DNA of 64,000 nt from Ardenticatenaceae bacterium. GTDB taxonomy: Bacteria; Chloroflexota; Anaerolineae; Promineifilales; Promineifilaceae. A program made the translations under genes and the position numbers. The notes below the pieces were generated by a model. It worked only from the letters and a program-made list of their open reading frames with translations, searched no databases and was not told the origin of the DNA. The stretch spans positions 124,001-188,000 of the forward strand of contig JACKCD010000001.1 in the NCBI GenBank assembly GCA_020634215.1, written 5' to 3'. Position 1 is the first letter of the stretch; every line of letters starts with the position of its first letter. Positions 33,730-42,933 of this stretch are shown here, piece after piece.

Positions 33730-34717
33730 AGGTCCACACTCCTTTTGTCGCCTCTTTTTCCCAGCACGCAACCTGGTGATTGCGGCCAATGGTTTCTAAA
33801 ACGGGGTTCTCGTCCAGACAGCGTTGGGTTGCATAGCTGCATCGCGGGGCAAAGGGGCATCCGGCCGGCAAATGTGCCAGGTCGGGCGGCTGGCCGGGAA
33901 TAGAAAACAGCTTCGTTCCCCGTTCCGAATCCAGTCGCGGCAGCGAGCCTAATAAACCCAGGGTGTAAGGGTGGCGCGGCGTGGTGTAGAGCGTTTCGAC
34001 ACGCGCATCTTCGATCACGTACCCGGCATACATCACCAGAACCCGCTGCGCCAACCGCGCCACAACGCCCAAATCATGGGTAATCCAAATCACGGCCATG
34101 CCGAGGGCTTCCTGCAACTGTTTTACCAAATCCGTGATTTGCGCCTGGATGGTGACATCCAACGCCGTGGTGGGTTCGTCGGCAATCAGCAGCACGGGGT
34201 TGCAGGAAAGTGCCATAGCGATCATAGCTCGCTGGCGCATCCCGCCGGAAAATTGATGCGGATAGTCGTCTAATCTGTCCTCGGCATTGGGAATACCCAC
34301 CATGCTTAATAGTTCAGCCGCCCGCGTGCGAGCTTGCTCTGTGTTTAGCCCCTGGTGTCGCTCCAGTGCCTCCATAATCTGAAAGCCGACCTTTAGCACC
34401 GGGTTGAGGGAGGTCATGGGGTCTTGGAAAACCATAGCAATTTCAGCCCCCCGGATTTGCTGCACCTCTAGTTCACTGAGTTTAAGTATGTCGCGGCCGT
34501 TAAAGATGACCTCGCCCGCCACAATTTCGCCCGGCGGTTCGGGAATGAGCCGCATGACGGAGAGCATACTCACGCTTTTGCCGCTGCCGCTTTCGCCCAC
34601 AATCCCCAGCGTTTCCCCTGTGCCAAGGCTGTAGGAGATGCCATTGACAGCCCGCACGATTCCTTCTTCGGTGTTGAACTGCGTGGTCAGGTTGCGTATT
34701 TCCAGTAGATTTGCCAA
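33713..34717 (-). CDS. oppD: Oligopeptide ABC transporter ATPase, OppD/DppD type
   Basis: A 334-residue ATPase: Walker A G-E-S-G-S-G-K-S-V, signature F-S-G-G-M-R-Q-R-A-M-I-A, Walker B L-L-I-A-D-E-P-T-T-A-L-D-V-T, and the C-terminal C-P-F-A-P-R-C-S-Y-A cysteine motif. It forms the heterodimeric motor with OppF for the permeases encoded at 36833-38961. The gene directly follows the murein-peptide peptidase gene and overlaps oppF. Confidence 0.9.
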   Translation of the reverse strand: MANLLEIRNLTTQFNTEEGIVRAVNGISYSLGTGETLGIVGESGSGKSVSMLSVMRLIPEPPGEIVAGEVIFNGRDILKLSELEVQQIRGAEIAMVFQDPMTSLNPVLKVGFQIMEALERHQGLNTEQARTRAAELLSMVGIPNAEDRLDDYPHQFSGGMRQRAMIAMALSCNPVLLIADEPTTALDVTIQAQITDLVKQLQEALGMAVIWITHDLGVVARLAQRVLVMYAGYVIEDARVETLYTTPRHPYTLGLLGSLPRLDSERGTKLFSIPGQPPDLAHLPAGCPFAPRCSYATQRCLDENPVLETIGRNHQVACWEKEATKGVWTYVQAA

Positions 34718-34747
34718 AGTGAGTTTCTCCTTTTCACCTTCTGTTGC

Positions 34748-35779
34748 TTACTCACGCAAAAATGTTCGTGCGCCCACAAACTGTTGGTGCAAATGGGGCA
34801 CCGTTTGAATATCGTCTTCATACACGCCATTGCGGGCAACGGAGGCGTGTAAGATGCGCCAATCACCTAGGCTGATGCCAACATGGGTGATTGCCCGGCC
34901 GCCTGTTTGGCGTTGGTTGCCAAAGTAGAGCAGATCGCCGGGTTGGAATGGGGGCTCCACGACTCGCCCAGCTTTATATTGCATATCGGCATCGCGTGGA
35001 ATGATGACACCAGCCAGGCGATGGGTCAGTTGCGCCAAACCGGAGCAGTCGAGACCCAAGCTGGTGCAGCCGCCCCACAGATAGGGGACGCCGATAAATT
35101 GGGTGGCATCTTGTATAATCTGCTGGCGTTGGGCGGAACCGGTTTGGGGCAAGGTGTCGCACGGCCGCAAGTTGGCTAAAGGTGTCCAGCCGGTTGACCC
35201 ACCTGCTAGGGAAAGTTGTGCCCAAGTGTTGTTTGTTTGCGTGACACAAACGGCCGTTCCTGCCAGCACACGCCCCACCCGCAACGCTGTCTCATCGGGG
35301 GATTGGTGCAAGAGGGCAATGGGACTGCTGACGAGGTGGGTGGGGGCGGAAACGGCCGTTTCTCCCAGATAACTGCCATACACCCAGCCCAAATACCCAT
35401 CATCCTGCCGCACATACACCCACTTTCCCTGCTCCAGAAGCTGCTCCACCCGCATCCCCTGCACCAACTGGCTCACCATCTCCGCCTGGAACGATGGTTG
35501 GGCATACAAACCCGTCACATTAGTCGCCACCTGACAAAACTGCCCCGGTTGTGACCGCAGCACCCGTACCGCTCCGGCCGTAAAAACTAAATCAGGAAAT
35601 TGTTCGGTTAGGGTGTCATGAACGGCCGTTAACGTCTCCCCATCCAGCACGCTCCCCGACAAGGCACACACATTCTCAACTACAGCTTCTGCCTCAAGTT
35701 GGCAGTGGCATAGGCGGGTATCACTATATTTTTGGGAAACTTCAGCTAATGCGGCACGAACTTGAACCAATATCGTCAT
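34748..35779 (-). CDS. NlpC/P60 endopeptidase with SH3-like domains (YkfC-like)
   Basis: A 343-residue cysteine peptidase. After about 85 residues come two SH3b-like regions (G-L-Y-A-Q-P-S-F... and L-L-H-Q-S-P-D-E-T...), then an NlpC/P60 domain with Cys245 (L-D-C-S-G-L), His299 (T-H-V-G-I-S) and His311 as the triad. This order is that of YkfC, which cleaves the gamma-D-Glu to diamino-acid bond of murein peptides. There is no signal peptide from the chosen start (35779), consistent with a cytosolic recycling enzyme. Its neighbours, a dipeptide epimerase and an Opp transporter, support the role. Palindromes at 35249, 35351 and 35621 lie inside. Confidence 0.86.
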   Translation of the reverse strand: MTILVQVRAALAEVSQKYSDTRLCHCQLEAEAVVENVCALSGSVLDGETLTAVHDTLTEQFPDLVFTAGAVRVLRSQPGQFCQVATNVTGLYAQPSFQAEMVSQLVQGMRVEQLLEQGKWVYVRQDDGYLGWVYGSYLGETAVSAPTHLVSSPIALLHQSPDETALRVGRVLAGTAVCVTQTNNTWAQLSLAGGSTGWTPLANLRPCDTLPQTGSAQRQQIIQDATQFIGVPYLWGGCTSLGLDCSGLAQLTHRLAGVIIPRDADMQYKAGRVVEPPFQPGDLLYFGNQRQTGGRAITHVGISLGDWRILHASVARNGVYEDDIQTVPHLHQQFVGARTFLRE

Positions 35780-35798
35780 GCTTTCTCCCCTTCCAGGT

Positions 35799-36824
35799 CT
35801 ATGGGTTGCGTATGGCAACGCCAATTCCCACCCGATCCGGCAAATGGATTTGGCTATGATCATAGGTCACGCCATCAAACGGATCATTGGAAATCAGCAA
35901 GGGCGCATCCAGATCAACCCAGTCAGCCCCAGCCGCTAAATGCGCCATCGCCGTCACCCCCAGCGAGGTCTCGACCATACAGCCCAGCATCACCCGCAGC
36001 CCCAGTTCCCGCGCCCGGCGCAGCATGTGCAAAGCAGGTGCCAGCCCGCCCACCTTCATGAGCTTCAGGCTAATGCCCTTTACCCCCAAAGCTGCCAACT
36101 GCTCTATATCGTCCATGCTCTGCACCGACTCATCGGCAACAATCGGCACATCAGTATGTGCCTGCACATAGCCTAAACCCGCCATGTCATCTTTGGCAAC
36201 GGGTTGTTCTATCAATTCCAACCGATAGGGGGCTAAGGCCTGAATATGCGCGACCGCCTCTTCTGGCGACCAACCGGCGTTGGCATCTACATACAGCCGC
36301 ACGTCAGGCCGCGCCGCACGCACGGCCGCCACGCGAGCCACATCGTCATCACTGCCCAATTTAAGCTTGATAATCGGATACGCTGGAACCTGCGCCGCTA
36401 AACGTGCCATTTCGGCCGGCTCGTCAATACTAATCGTAAACGCCGTTGTCAATGATCTTGGCTTGGGCACACCCAGCAGTTCATATAATGGCACATTGCG
36501 CTGCCGGGCAATGCGATCATGCAGAGCTAAATCCAAAGCACACCGCGCCGGGGCTGGCCCATTCTCACCAATCCAGCCCCCAATATCGGCTGGATCATCG
36601 GGCAATGGCGCACGCCGCTGCGCTGCCGCCGCCCAGTAAGCAAACATATCCGCCTCGCTGACATGATAGTACGATGGAATGGCCGCCTCACCCCACCCCT
36701 CATCACCCGCCAAACGCAGCCAAAAAGCGCGGCGCGTCTCGCTCACACCATACGAAAGGCGAAAAGGACGGTGCAATTTCAGTGTCAGAGGTTCCCAAGT
36801 TAATCGAGTAGCTAAATCTGACAT
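35799..36824 (-). CDS. L-Ala-D/L-Glu (dipeptide) epimerase, enolase superfamily
   Basis: A 341-residue member of the muconate-lactonizing subgroup. Catalytic lysine motif I-I-K-L-K-L-G, metal ligands in D-A-N-A-G-W, L-I-E-Q-P-V and V-A-D-E-S-V, and the second catalytic lysine in I-S-L-K-L-M-K-V-G-G are all present. Enzymes of this type (YkfB/YcjG) epimerise L-Ala-D-Glu released from murein peptides so that ordinary peptidases can use it. The gene is 19 bases upstream of the YkfC-like peptidase and 8 bases downstream of oppC, so all are in one operon. Other dipeptide specificities are possible. Confidence 0.88.
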   Translation of the reverse strand: MSDLATRLTWEPLTLKLHRPFRLSYGVSETRRAFWLRLAGDEGWGEAAIPSYYHVSEADMFAYWAAAAQRRAPLPDDPADIGGWIGENGPAPARCALDLALHDRIARQRNVPLYELLGVPKPRSLTTAFTISIDEPAEMARLAAQVPAYPIIKLKLGSDDDVARVAAVRAARPDVRLYVDANAGWSPEEAVAHIQALAPYRLELIEQPVAKDDMAGLGYVQAHTDVPIVADESVQSMDDIEQLAALGVKGISLKLMKVGGLAPALHMLRRARELGLRVMLGCMVETSLGVTAMAHLAAGADWVDLDAPLLISNDPFDGVTYDHSQIHLPDRVGIGVAIRNP

Positions 36825-36832
36825 CTTGTTTT

Positions 36833-37882
36833 CTAATTGCCCTTTCGTAATCTGGGATCTAAAATATCGCGCAAGGCATCGCCTATGAGATTCCAGCCCA
36901 GCCCAAAGAGCAACAACGCGATACCAGGATAGACGATAATGTACCAATGTATATCCAGGCTAAGAATCCAGTCGCGGGCAAAACTGACAATCTGTCCCCA
37001 ATCTGCGTAACCTATATCCGTACCAACACCGAGAAAGCTCAACGCAGCAAACGAGAGGACGTAATCACCCACCCGCATCGAAGCCAACACCAGAATCGGA
37101 TAAATTGCATTAGGCACAATATGACGAGCCAAGATACGGGAATCTTTTGCACCCAAAACGCGGGCAGCCAGGGCATAGTCGCGTTCCTTAGCCGATAAAA
37201 TTTCGGCACGTAGGACACGAGCATAGGTCATCCAGCCAAAACAAACCAGGGCAATGGTAGCGGGCCAAATTCCCCGGCCAAATAGCGGCACCAAAATAGC
37301 AGACAGCGTTAGTGCCGCGAGAAGGAAGGGAAAGGCCATAAAAATCTCCGTGATACGCATGAGGAGATCATCCACCCACCCACCGTAATAAGCAGAAATT
37401 GCGCCAACAAACAGGCCAATGACGACCGTCACCGCCGTGATGAAGACACCAACAAACAAAGCGGTGCGCGTCCCCCAAATGATGCCATAGTAAATGTCAA
37501 ATTGCCCGCTTGTTGTACCTAGCAAATGCACCCATTCTTCATTGCCCGTTACGGCTTGATACCAAAACGGAATTGGAGGAATGTCGTGTTGCCAGACGGT
37601 TCCCGGTGGCTTTGGCTCCGGGCTGTATCCATCACGCGGGATAAGATAAGGATCGCCCAATGTAGTCAAAGGTGGGGCAAGAACAGGAGCAAAGGCGGCG
37701 ATCAGGATAAAGCTGGATACCAGAATGAGGCCAACGATGGACAGTGGATTGGTGAATACGCCACGAACAAGCCGTGCCCATTCAGGCCCAACCATCTCTT
37801 CTAATCTTCCGAGTTCGCGCAGGTTGGCATCAGATGCTCCCTTCAATTGTGCCATATTTTCGTTTGAACCTGTTTTATTCAT
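36833..37882 (-). CDS. oppC: Oligopeptide ABC transporter permease, OppC/DppC type
   Basis: A 349-residue permease. A long cytosolic N-terminal tail and first helix (G-L-I-L-V-S-S-F-I-L-I-A-A-F) precede a large periplasmic segment, then five helices with the EAA loop A-L-A-A-R-V-L-G-A-K-D-S-R-I-L-A-R-H. The final helix ends with the family-typical G-D-A-L-R-D-I-L-D-P-R-L. It pairs with OppB. Confidence 0.9.
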   Translation of the reverse strand: MNKTGSNENMAQLKGASDANLRELGRLEEMVGPEWARLVRGVFTNPLSIVGLILVSSFILIAAFAPVLAPPLTTLGDPYLIPRDGYSPEPKPPGTVWQHDIPPIPFWYQAVTGNEEWVHLLGTTSGQFDIYYGIIWGTRTALFVGVFITAVTVVIGLFVGAISAYYGGWVDDLLMRITEIFMAFPFLLAALTLSAILVPLFGRGIWPATIALVCFGWMTYARVLRAEILSAKERDYALAARVLGAKDSRILARHIVPNAIYPILVLASMRVGDYVLSFAALSFLGVGTDIGYADWGQIVSFARDWILSLDIHWYIIVYPGIALLLFGLGWNLIGDALRDILDPRLRKGN

Positions 37883-37896
37883 GGTTTTGTTCTCAG

Positions 37897-38961
37897 TTAT
37901 GTCAGGCGAATACGTGGATCAACCATAGCATACAGCACATCCACAATGAGGTTGGCAACCGTTAATACCATGCCGCCAAATAATACAAATGCTAAAACGG
38001 CCGTTGCGTCTAAGCTAGACGCCGCACGCGCCGTGGCCGACCCCATGCCCGGATAGTTAAATATCACCTCAGTCACAACCGTTCCATCTAACAAGCCAAC
38101 AACCATGGAGCCACCAATGGTGATAACAGGCAACAGTGCATTGCGAAAAGCATGGCGGTAAACAACAATTTTTTCTGATAGCCCTTTCGCACGAGCGGTA
38201 CGCAAATAATCCTGGCGCAATGTTTCCAGCATTGACGAACGGGTGACACGCAAAATGCGTGCCCAAACCACATAGGACAAAGTCAAGATAGGCAAAACCA
38301 GGTGGCGCAAAGCATCCCAAAACACATCCATCCGGCCGTTGAGCAGCCCATCAACGGTGTTTAGCTGTGTATAGCGGCGAAAACTGGGGGACATCACAAC
38401 CGCATTAATGGGATCAGATAAACGGCCGGGTGGAAACCAGCCCAGCTTCGTATAAAACAAAAGCAGAACAAGTAGCCCAAAGACAAAAGTGGGAAAAGAC
38501 CAACCTATCGTTGTGAATACACGTATGATTTGATCAATGGGTTTGTTGTGGTTAATAGCCGATATAACCCCCAACCAAATGCCAATGCCAATGATAGGAA
38601 ACACACTCCACAGTGCCATCTCAACGGTCGCTGGCAGACGCTGGGCGATCATATCTATCACGTCCTGCCGGCCGCTGCGGGAAAAACCGAGATCACCACG
38701 CAAGACCCCGCCCTTTATTTCACCCGTATTGACATCTTTATGCCCAACCAGCCAACGCCAATATTGAATATAAAACGGATCATCCAATCCATATTTGGCA
38801 ATAATGGCATCAATAGCCCCCTCATTATGTGGAATACTCGGCACATACAAAGCCGAGCGTTCTACCGGCGTGAGCAGTTGTAGCATGGCAAAAATCAAGA
38901 GGGTTACACCCAGCATAGTGAACGGTAACTGCAGTAAACGGCGAATGATATAAGCTGTCAT
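37897..38961 (-). CDS. oppB: Oligopeptide ABC transporter permease, OppB/DppB type
   Basis: A 354-residue permease. The start at 38961 (M-T-A-Y-I-I-R-R-L-L-Q-L-P) with AGAGGAA upstream matches OppB N-termini; the frame remains open to 39000 in a repeat. Six helices and the EAA loop Y-L-R-T-A-R-A-K-G-L-S-E are visible, and the C-terminus reads D-V-L-Y-A-M-V-D-P-R-I-R. A palindrome at 37996 lies inside. Confidence 0.9.
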   Translation of the reverse strand: MTAYIIRRLLQLPFTMLGVTLLIFAMLQLLTPVERSALYVPSIPHNEGAIDAIIAKYGLDDPFYIQYWRWLVGHKDVNTGEIKGGVLRGDLGFSRSGRQDVIDMIAQRLPATVEMALWSVFPIIGIGIWLGVISAINHNKPIDQIIRVFTTIGWSFPTFVFGLLVLLLFYTKLGWFPPGRLSDPINAVVMSPSFRRYTQLNTVDGLLNGRMDVFWDALRHLVLPILTLSYVVWARILRVTRSSMLETLRQDYLRTARAKGLSEKIVVYRHAFRNALLPVITIGGSMVVGLLDGTVVTEVIFNYPGMGSATARAASSLDATAVLAFVLFGGMVLTVANLIVDVLYAMVDPRIRLT

Positions 38962-38997
38962 TGGCAAATTCCTCTTTGAAACAAAGCAGCAAACAAG

Positions 38998-39038
38998 CAA
39001 ATTGGTAAATTGGTGTTGGTCACCAATTTACCAATTTG
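38998..39038. repeat. Perfect 18-bp hairpin between oppA and oppB
   Basis: Arms 38998-39015 and 39021-39038 are perfectly complementary, made of tandem ATTGGTAA/ATTTACCAAT units, with a five-base loop. It could protect the 3' end of the binding-protein message or reduce read-through. Confidence 0.8.
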
Positions 39039-39147
39039 CCCGAATATGAACTTGCATCATATCTGGTTACACGAGCATTGCGAAAACTCGCTCATGCAAA
39101 AACAGATAAGTTCGCTTGTCCACATCCCAAATGCTGATTCGACTACA

Positions 39148-41226
39148 TTATCCGCCAGCGTCCAGACTCAAAGGATAGATATAACGGTGGGAGCTAACGA
39201 GAGGATGATAATAGTAGCCGTTGACCCAACGCATTTCAAAGGAGACATCACCTCCCTGCGAAAGCACAACTTCTGGCACATATTCGTGACGCAAACGGCC
39301 GATTTCATAGTACAGCTCAGCCCGTTTCGCCGGATCAGACTCAAGCACAGCTTGTTCAATCAACGGCCGGAAAATATCCTTGATCTCATCAGGCATATTC
39401 TGCCGACCCGCAAAAGTCCCAATCAGATACGGCTGCACCCAGTTATGGGGATCGTGATAATCCTCACCCCAGGAGCTAAGCGCCACAGGAAGCTGCCCAG
39501 CGCGGAAAGCACTAAAATAGGTTGCCGAAGGCAGGGTCACAACTTCAAGCTGATAAGCAGGGTTAACCGCACGCAAATTCGATTGCAAGATCGCCAGAGC
39601 GGTCATACGCATCAAATTGCCGGTTGTCGTTGTGGCCTGAACGCGGAAGCCGGTATCAGGAAGAGCGCCATCCCACGCAAGTGCCATTTCTTCTTCACAT
39701 TTTGCTAGGTCAAAGGGGTACATTTCCTGGTCAGGGTTGTAACCCAACATGCCCGCAATGATCACGCCATTATTGCGCGTACCATCCCCATTCTGCCCAT
39801 CTGAAATCAACGTATCATAGTCAAAGCAATAGCTAAACGCCTTGCGAACGTGAATATCAGAGAAGAAATCGGGCGGAATCCCATTGCCATCCAGTTGACC
39901 GCTACCAATATAGGGGTTATTACCTTCATCATCCGTCTTAACCGCAAAGTTTAAGAAGATGTCGTTACGGCTGGTAGAAGGCAGGTTAGGCCACATACGC
40001 AATGGCCCATCAGGGGTATCAGTGGGTGTACACTCACCAGTTTGATAGTCACAAATTTCGCCAACCAAAAACTGAGCTTGCGGCCGGTTCGCTTCAGGCA
40101 CCGTTACCCAAGCAGCATCGCCAGCTTGCAGCATGGCAAAACGGGTACCCCATTCACTCACAGTTTTGTGAACGATACGCTTGATCGTAGCGACCCCACT
40201 GGGGCCACCATCCCACATTGCGTCCCCGTCCTGTCGCCAGTAACTTTCGTTGGCGGTTAATACCCATTCTTGATCGGGTGTCCAGTGATCGAGGATATAG
40301 GGGCCAGTCCCATTTGCGACATAGCTCAGCGCGTCATCTTCCGAACCGGGGGCATAGAAATTCTGCCAGGTGTCGCAGGAGCCATCCCAGTCGCCATTTT
40401 CGATAGCCCAGTCCTGGTCAACGACGAAGGCCCACGGTTGCGCAATGATTGCCATGAGTGGCCCCCAGGGGCGTTCCAGTGCTACGGTGAAGGTTCCGGC
40501 AGCGTCATCAGCTACCAAACGAGCCTTGACAGCTTCACAAACGGCCACGAGTTCCTCCGCAGACGCATTGGCAATGAGTGCTTCGCGGTCGCCAGCGTAT
40601 GCGCCCTCGGCAATCGTTTCAGTAATATCACCCGTGCCATACCCCATAATGGCTTCGATCATCATCCATTGGCCGCTGTTGGGGCTGGATTGCAACAAGC
40701 CACGTGTCCAGGAATAGGCAACATCGCTGGCTGTTAGATCATTACCATTGTGGAATTGCACACCAGGGCGCATGTTGAAGGTATAGGTCAGCCCATCGGC
40801 TGAAATGCCGCCATTTTCCACGCTTGGTACTTCTGTAGACAGCATGGCTACATAGCCCTTGGACTCATCCCGGTTTGGATAGATCAGCCCTTCATAGATG
40901 TTGTAGATCATGTCGAAGCTGGTGCCTTCATAAGCCAACTGGGGATCCATTGAGCTAATATCACCCGTATCTACAAATGTAAGTGTGGTGGGGTCTGGAG
41001 CACCAGATGGGGCAGCAGCCTCTTGTTCTGCAGGAACCTCAACAACGACTTCCTGAACTTCGGTAACAACGCGGGTTACCTCCACAGTGTCTCCGGCTTC
41101 GACAATGGTTTCTGTCACAACGCGGGTGACTTCTACTTCAACCACCTCGGGGGAGGCACAAGCTGCAAGCCAAATCAATGTCAACATCATCAATCCCACT
41201 AGCAGGGGCAACTTTTTGTTCAACAT
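39148..41226 (-). CDS. oppA: Oligopeptide-binding lipoprotein (family 5)
   Basis: A 692-residue family 5 solute-binding lipoprotein, longer than the usual 530-600. The signal peptide ends L-A-A-C. A linker of about 50 residues follows, built of V-E-V-T-R-V-V-T-E repeats and A/P/E stretches, as in many Chloroflexi binding proteins. The domain includes Y-E-G-L-I-Y-P-N and V-Q-F-H-N-G-N-D-L-T-A-S-D-V-A-Y-S-W. It heads the operon and delivers peptides to OppBCDF. The ribosome site is GAGGAGAGG. Confidence 0.92.
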   Translation of the reverse strand: MLNKKLPLLVGLMMLTLIWLAACASPEVVEVEVTRVVTETIVEAGDTVEVTRVVTEVQEVVVEVPAEQEAAAPSGAPDPTTLTFVDTGDISSMDPQLAYEGTSFDMIYNIYEGLIYPNRDESKGYVAMLSTEVPSVENGGISADGLTYTFNMRPGVQFHNGNDLTASDVAYSWTRGLLQSSPNSGQWMMIEAIMGYGTGDITETIAEGAYAGDREALIANASAEELVAVCEAVKARLVADDAAGTFTVALERPWGPLMAIIAQPWAFVVDQDWAIENGDWDGSCDTWQNFYAPGSEDDALSYVANGTGPYILDHWTPDQEWVLTANESYWRQDGDAMWDGGPSGVATIKRIVHKTVSEWGTRFAMLQAGDAAWVTVPEANRPQAQFLVGEICDYQTGECTPTDTPDGPLRMWPNLPSTSRNDIFLNFAVKTDDEGNNPYIGSGQLDGNGIPPDFFSDIHVRKAFSYCFDYDTLISDGQNGDGTRNNGVIIAGMLGYNPDQEMYPFDLAKCEEEMALAWDGALPDTGFRVQATTTTGNLMRMTALAILQSNLRAVNPAYQLEVVTLPSATYFSAFRAGQLPVALSSWGEDYHDPHNWVQPYLIGTFAGRQNMPDEIKDIFRPLIEQAVLESDPAKRAELYYEIGRLRHEYVPEVVLSQGGDVSFEMRWVNGYYYHPLVSSHRYIYPLSLDAGG

Positions 41227-41537
41227 TTTCCTCTCCTCATAACTAAAAAATTAATATGTATGCTGAATACTCTTAACTACGGTCTAAGACAGATCAAAAC
41301 GCTCCCTTATCACCTCCTTTTTATCCGTTTCAATAGTTATGCGCCTATTGTTTAAACAAAATATATAACAAATATTTTCTCAATATGGCGGGGACTTTGA
41401 CTTTTTGCTTTTAGCCATATTTGGTTCGCAACAACAAAATAGGCAAACGCTGGTATGAACGCAAGAGTATAGTTTCTTCTCTTTACAAGTCAAAAAATGA
41501 CGCATCAAGCAGCACGTCTGGATAGCTTGACTCACTA
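41227..41537. other. AT-rich leader and promoter region of the opp operon
   Basis: About 310 bases without a convincing gene. On the minus strand the sequence holds a perfect anti-Shine-Dalgarno match AAAGGAGGTGAT (41320-41309), but only a short TTG-initiated frame of six codons follows it. A TTATATATTT stretch near 41360-41370 may supply a -10 box. A short minus-strand frame at 41380-41562 is Cys-rich and unsupported. Confidence 0.4.
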
Positions 41538-42794
41538 CTAGCGCACACGTGCCCACAGGCATTTCAAGTACGCCCCTTCGGGGAAGCCAATGGGATGATC
41601 TACAGCGTGAAAGGTGTGGGCAACTTCGCCGAGGATGCAGTTTTCAGCCGCTACTCCTTGTTCCACGGCCTGGAAAAAGTCGGTGGCTGTGACCCGGCTG
41701 GAGCAGGAGGCGGTGATGAGTTGCCCACCGGGGCGCAGTAGCCGCGCTCCCAGCCGCGCTAAACGGCCGTAACTGCTCAACGCCCCCGCCACCTCACTCT
41801 GCCGCTTGGCAAAGGCGGGTGGGTCAATCACCACCACATCAAACCGCTGCCGGCCGTCGGCAAGCTGGGTCATGGCGCGGAAAGCATCACCGAGCAGCAG
41901 CTCATGTTCGGCGTTGGCGATATTGGCATGATGCTGGTTGAGCTTAAAGTTACGAACGGCCGTTGCCAATGCCGGTTGACTCAAATCCAAACTCACCACC
42001 CGCGCCGCCCCACCCCGCGCCGCATAAAGCGAAAAGCCTCCCGTGTAGGCAAACACATTTAGCACCGACTTACCCGCCGTCAACCCCTCCAGCCGCGCCC
42101 GGTTCTCCCGCTGGTCCAGAAAAAAGCCCGTCTTTTGCCCGCGCACCACGTCGGCTTCAAACCACAGCCCATTTTCTAAAAAGCGCACTGCGTCCGTTGG
42201 TCTCCCCAGCAAATGCTGCCCATCGCGCAGCCCGTGCAGTGCCTCGTGGTCATCCTGCACGGCACGGCTCAACCGCAGCACGATGCGCTCTGGCTTCATG
42301 GACTCAAGCTGCCCGATCACTGGCTCCAAATGAGGCACCCAGGCGGCAGTGTAGAGTTTGATCACAAAGGTCTGATCATATTTGTCCACCACCAGCCCCG
42401 GCAGACCGTCGTTTTCGCCATGAATGAGGCGATAGGCGGTGGTTTGGTCATTGAAGTGAGGAGTGCGGTGGGAAACGGCCGTTTCTACCCTCTCGCCAAA
42501 CCACCTCCCATCAACCATCGCCGCCTCCCCCTGCTGCAAAACCCGCACCCGAATCGGCGAGGCTGGGTCATACAGCCCCACGGCCAGAAAACGGTTTTTG
42601 CGGTCAAAGATAACGGCCAAGTCGCCAGAACGGCCGTTGTGGCTCTGTTTGGTAATCCCTTCAGCAAACAGCCACGGATGCCCACCGCGCACCGCCCGCT
42701 CCGCCGCCGGGGTAATCCGCAGTGCCAGCCGCTTGCGCTCTTGTAGCTGCCGTGCCACCTTGCGCCAACTGCCATTGCTTTTTTCTTCGTGCAT
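41538..42794 (-). CDS. RlmI-like class I rRNA methyltransferase with PUA domain
   Basis: A 418-residue protein: N-terminal PUA domain (R-A-V-R-G-G-H-P-W-L-F-A-E-G-I), a central EEHEE-like domain and a C-terminal Rossmann methyltransferase with V-L-N-V-F-A-Y-T-G-G-F-S and D-P-P-A-F-A-K-R. These fit RlmI/YccW, which methylates a cytosine of 23S rRNA at C5. No YccW-type second cysteine motif could be confirmed, so the exact substrate is open. Three palindromes (41955, 42474, 42629) lie inside. It is monocistronic, with a repeat separating it from thrB. Confidence 0.84.
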   Translation of the reverse strand: MHEEKSNGSWRKVARQLQERKRLALRITPAAERAVRGGHPWLFAEGITKQSHNGRSGDLAVIFDRKNRFLAVGLYDPASPIRVRVLQQGEAAMVDGRWFGERVETAVSHRTPHFNDQTTAYRLIHGENDGLPGLVVDKYDQTFVIKLYTAAWVPHLEPVIGQLESMKPERIVLRLSRAVQDDHEALHGLRDGQHLLGRPTDAVRFLENGLWFEADVVRGQKTGFFLDQRENRARLEGLTAGKSVLNVFAYTGGFSLYAARGGAARVVSLDLSQPALATAVRNFKLNQHHANIANAEHELLLGDAFRAMTQLADGRQRFDVVVIDPPAFAKRQSEVAGALSSYGRLARLGARLLRPGGQLITASCSSRVTATDFFQAVEQGVAAENCILGEVAHTFHAVDHPIGFPEGAYLKCLWARVR

Positions 42795-42822
42795 CCGCCC
42801 ATTCTAGCGTAAAATAACCAGT

Positions 42823-42905
42823 CGGGAAGTAACAAGTGGCAAGTAACAAGTCGCAGGTCATTCGTCGAAGGATGACTTGTCACCTGCAACTTGTTACCTG
42901 CGTTC
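42823..42905. repeat. Family D repeat (AAGTGGCAAGTAACAAGT type) between divergent genes
   Basis: GGGAAGTAACAAGTGGCAAG and AACAAGTCGCAGGTCAT on one side pair with ATGACTTGTCACCTGCAACT and GTTACCTGCG on the other. Related sequence lies at 18075-18205. Confidence 0.7.
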
Positions 42906-42933
42906 CCAAAAATCTTTTACCGAACAGGTTCTC

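Noticed and set aside
41380..41562. A 60-codon minus-strand Cys-rich frame upstream of the opp operon
   Set aside because: It overlaps the end of the RlmI-like gene, has no ribosome site and has no pattern suggesting a real peptide.
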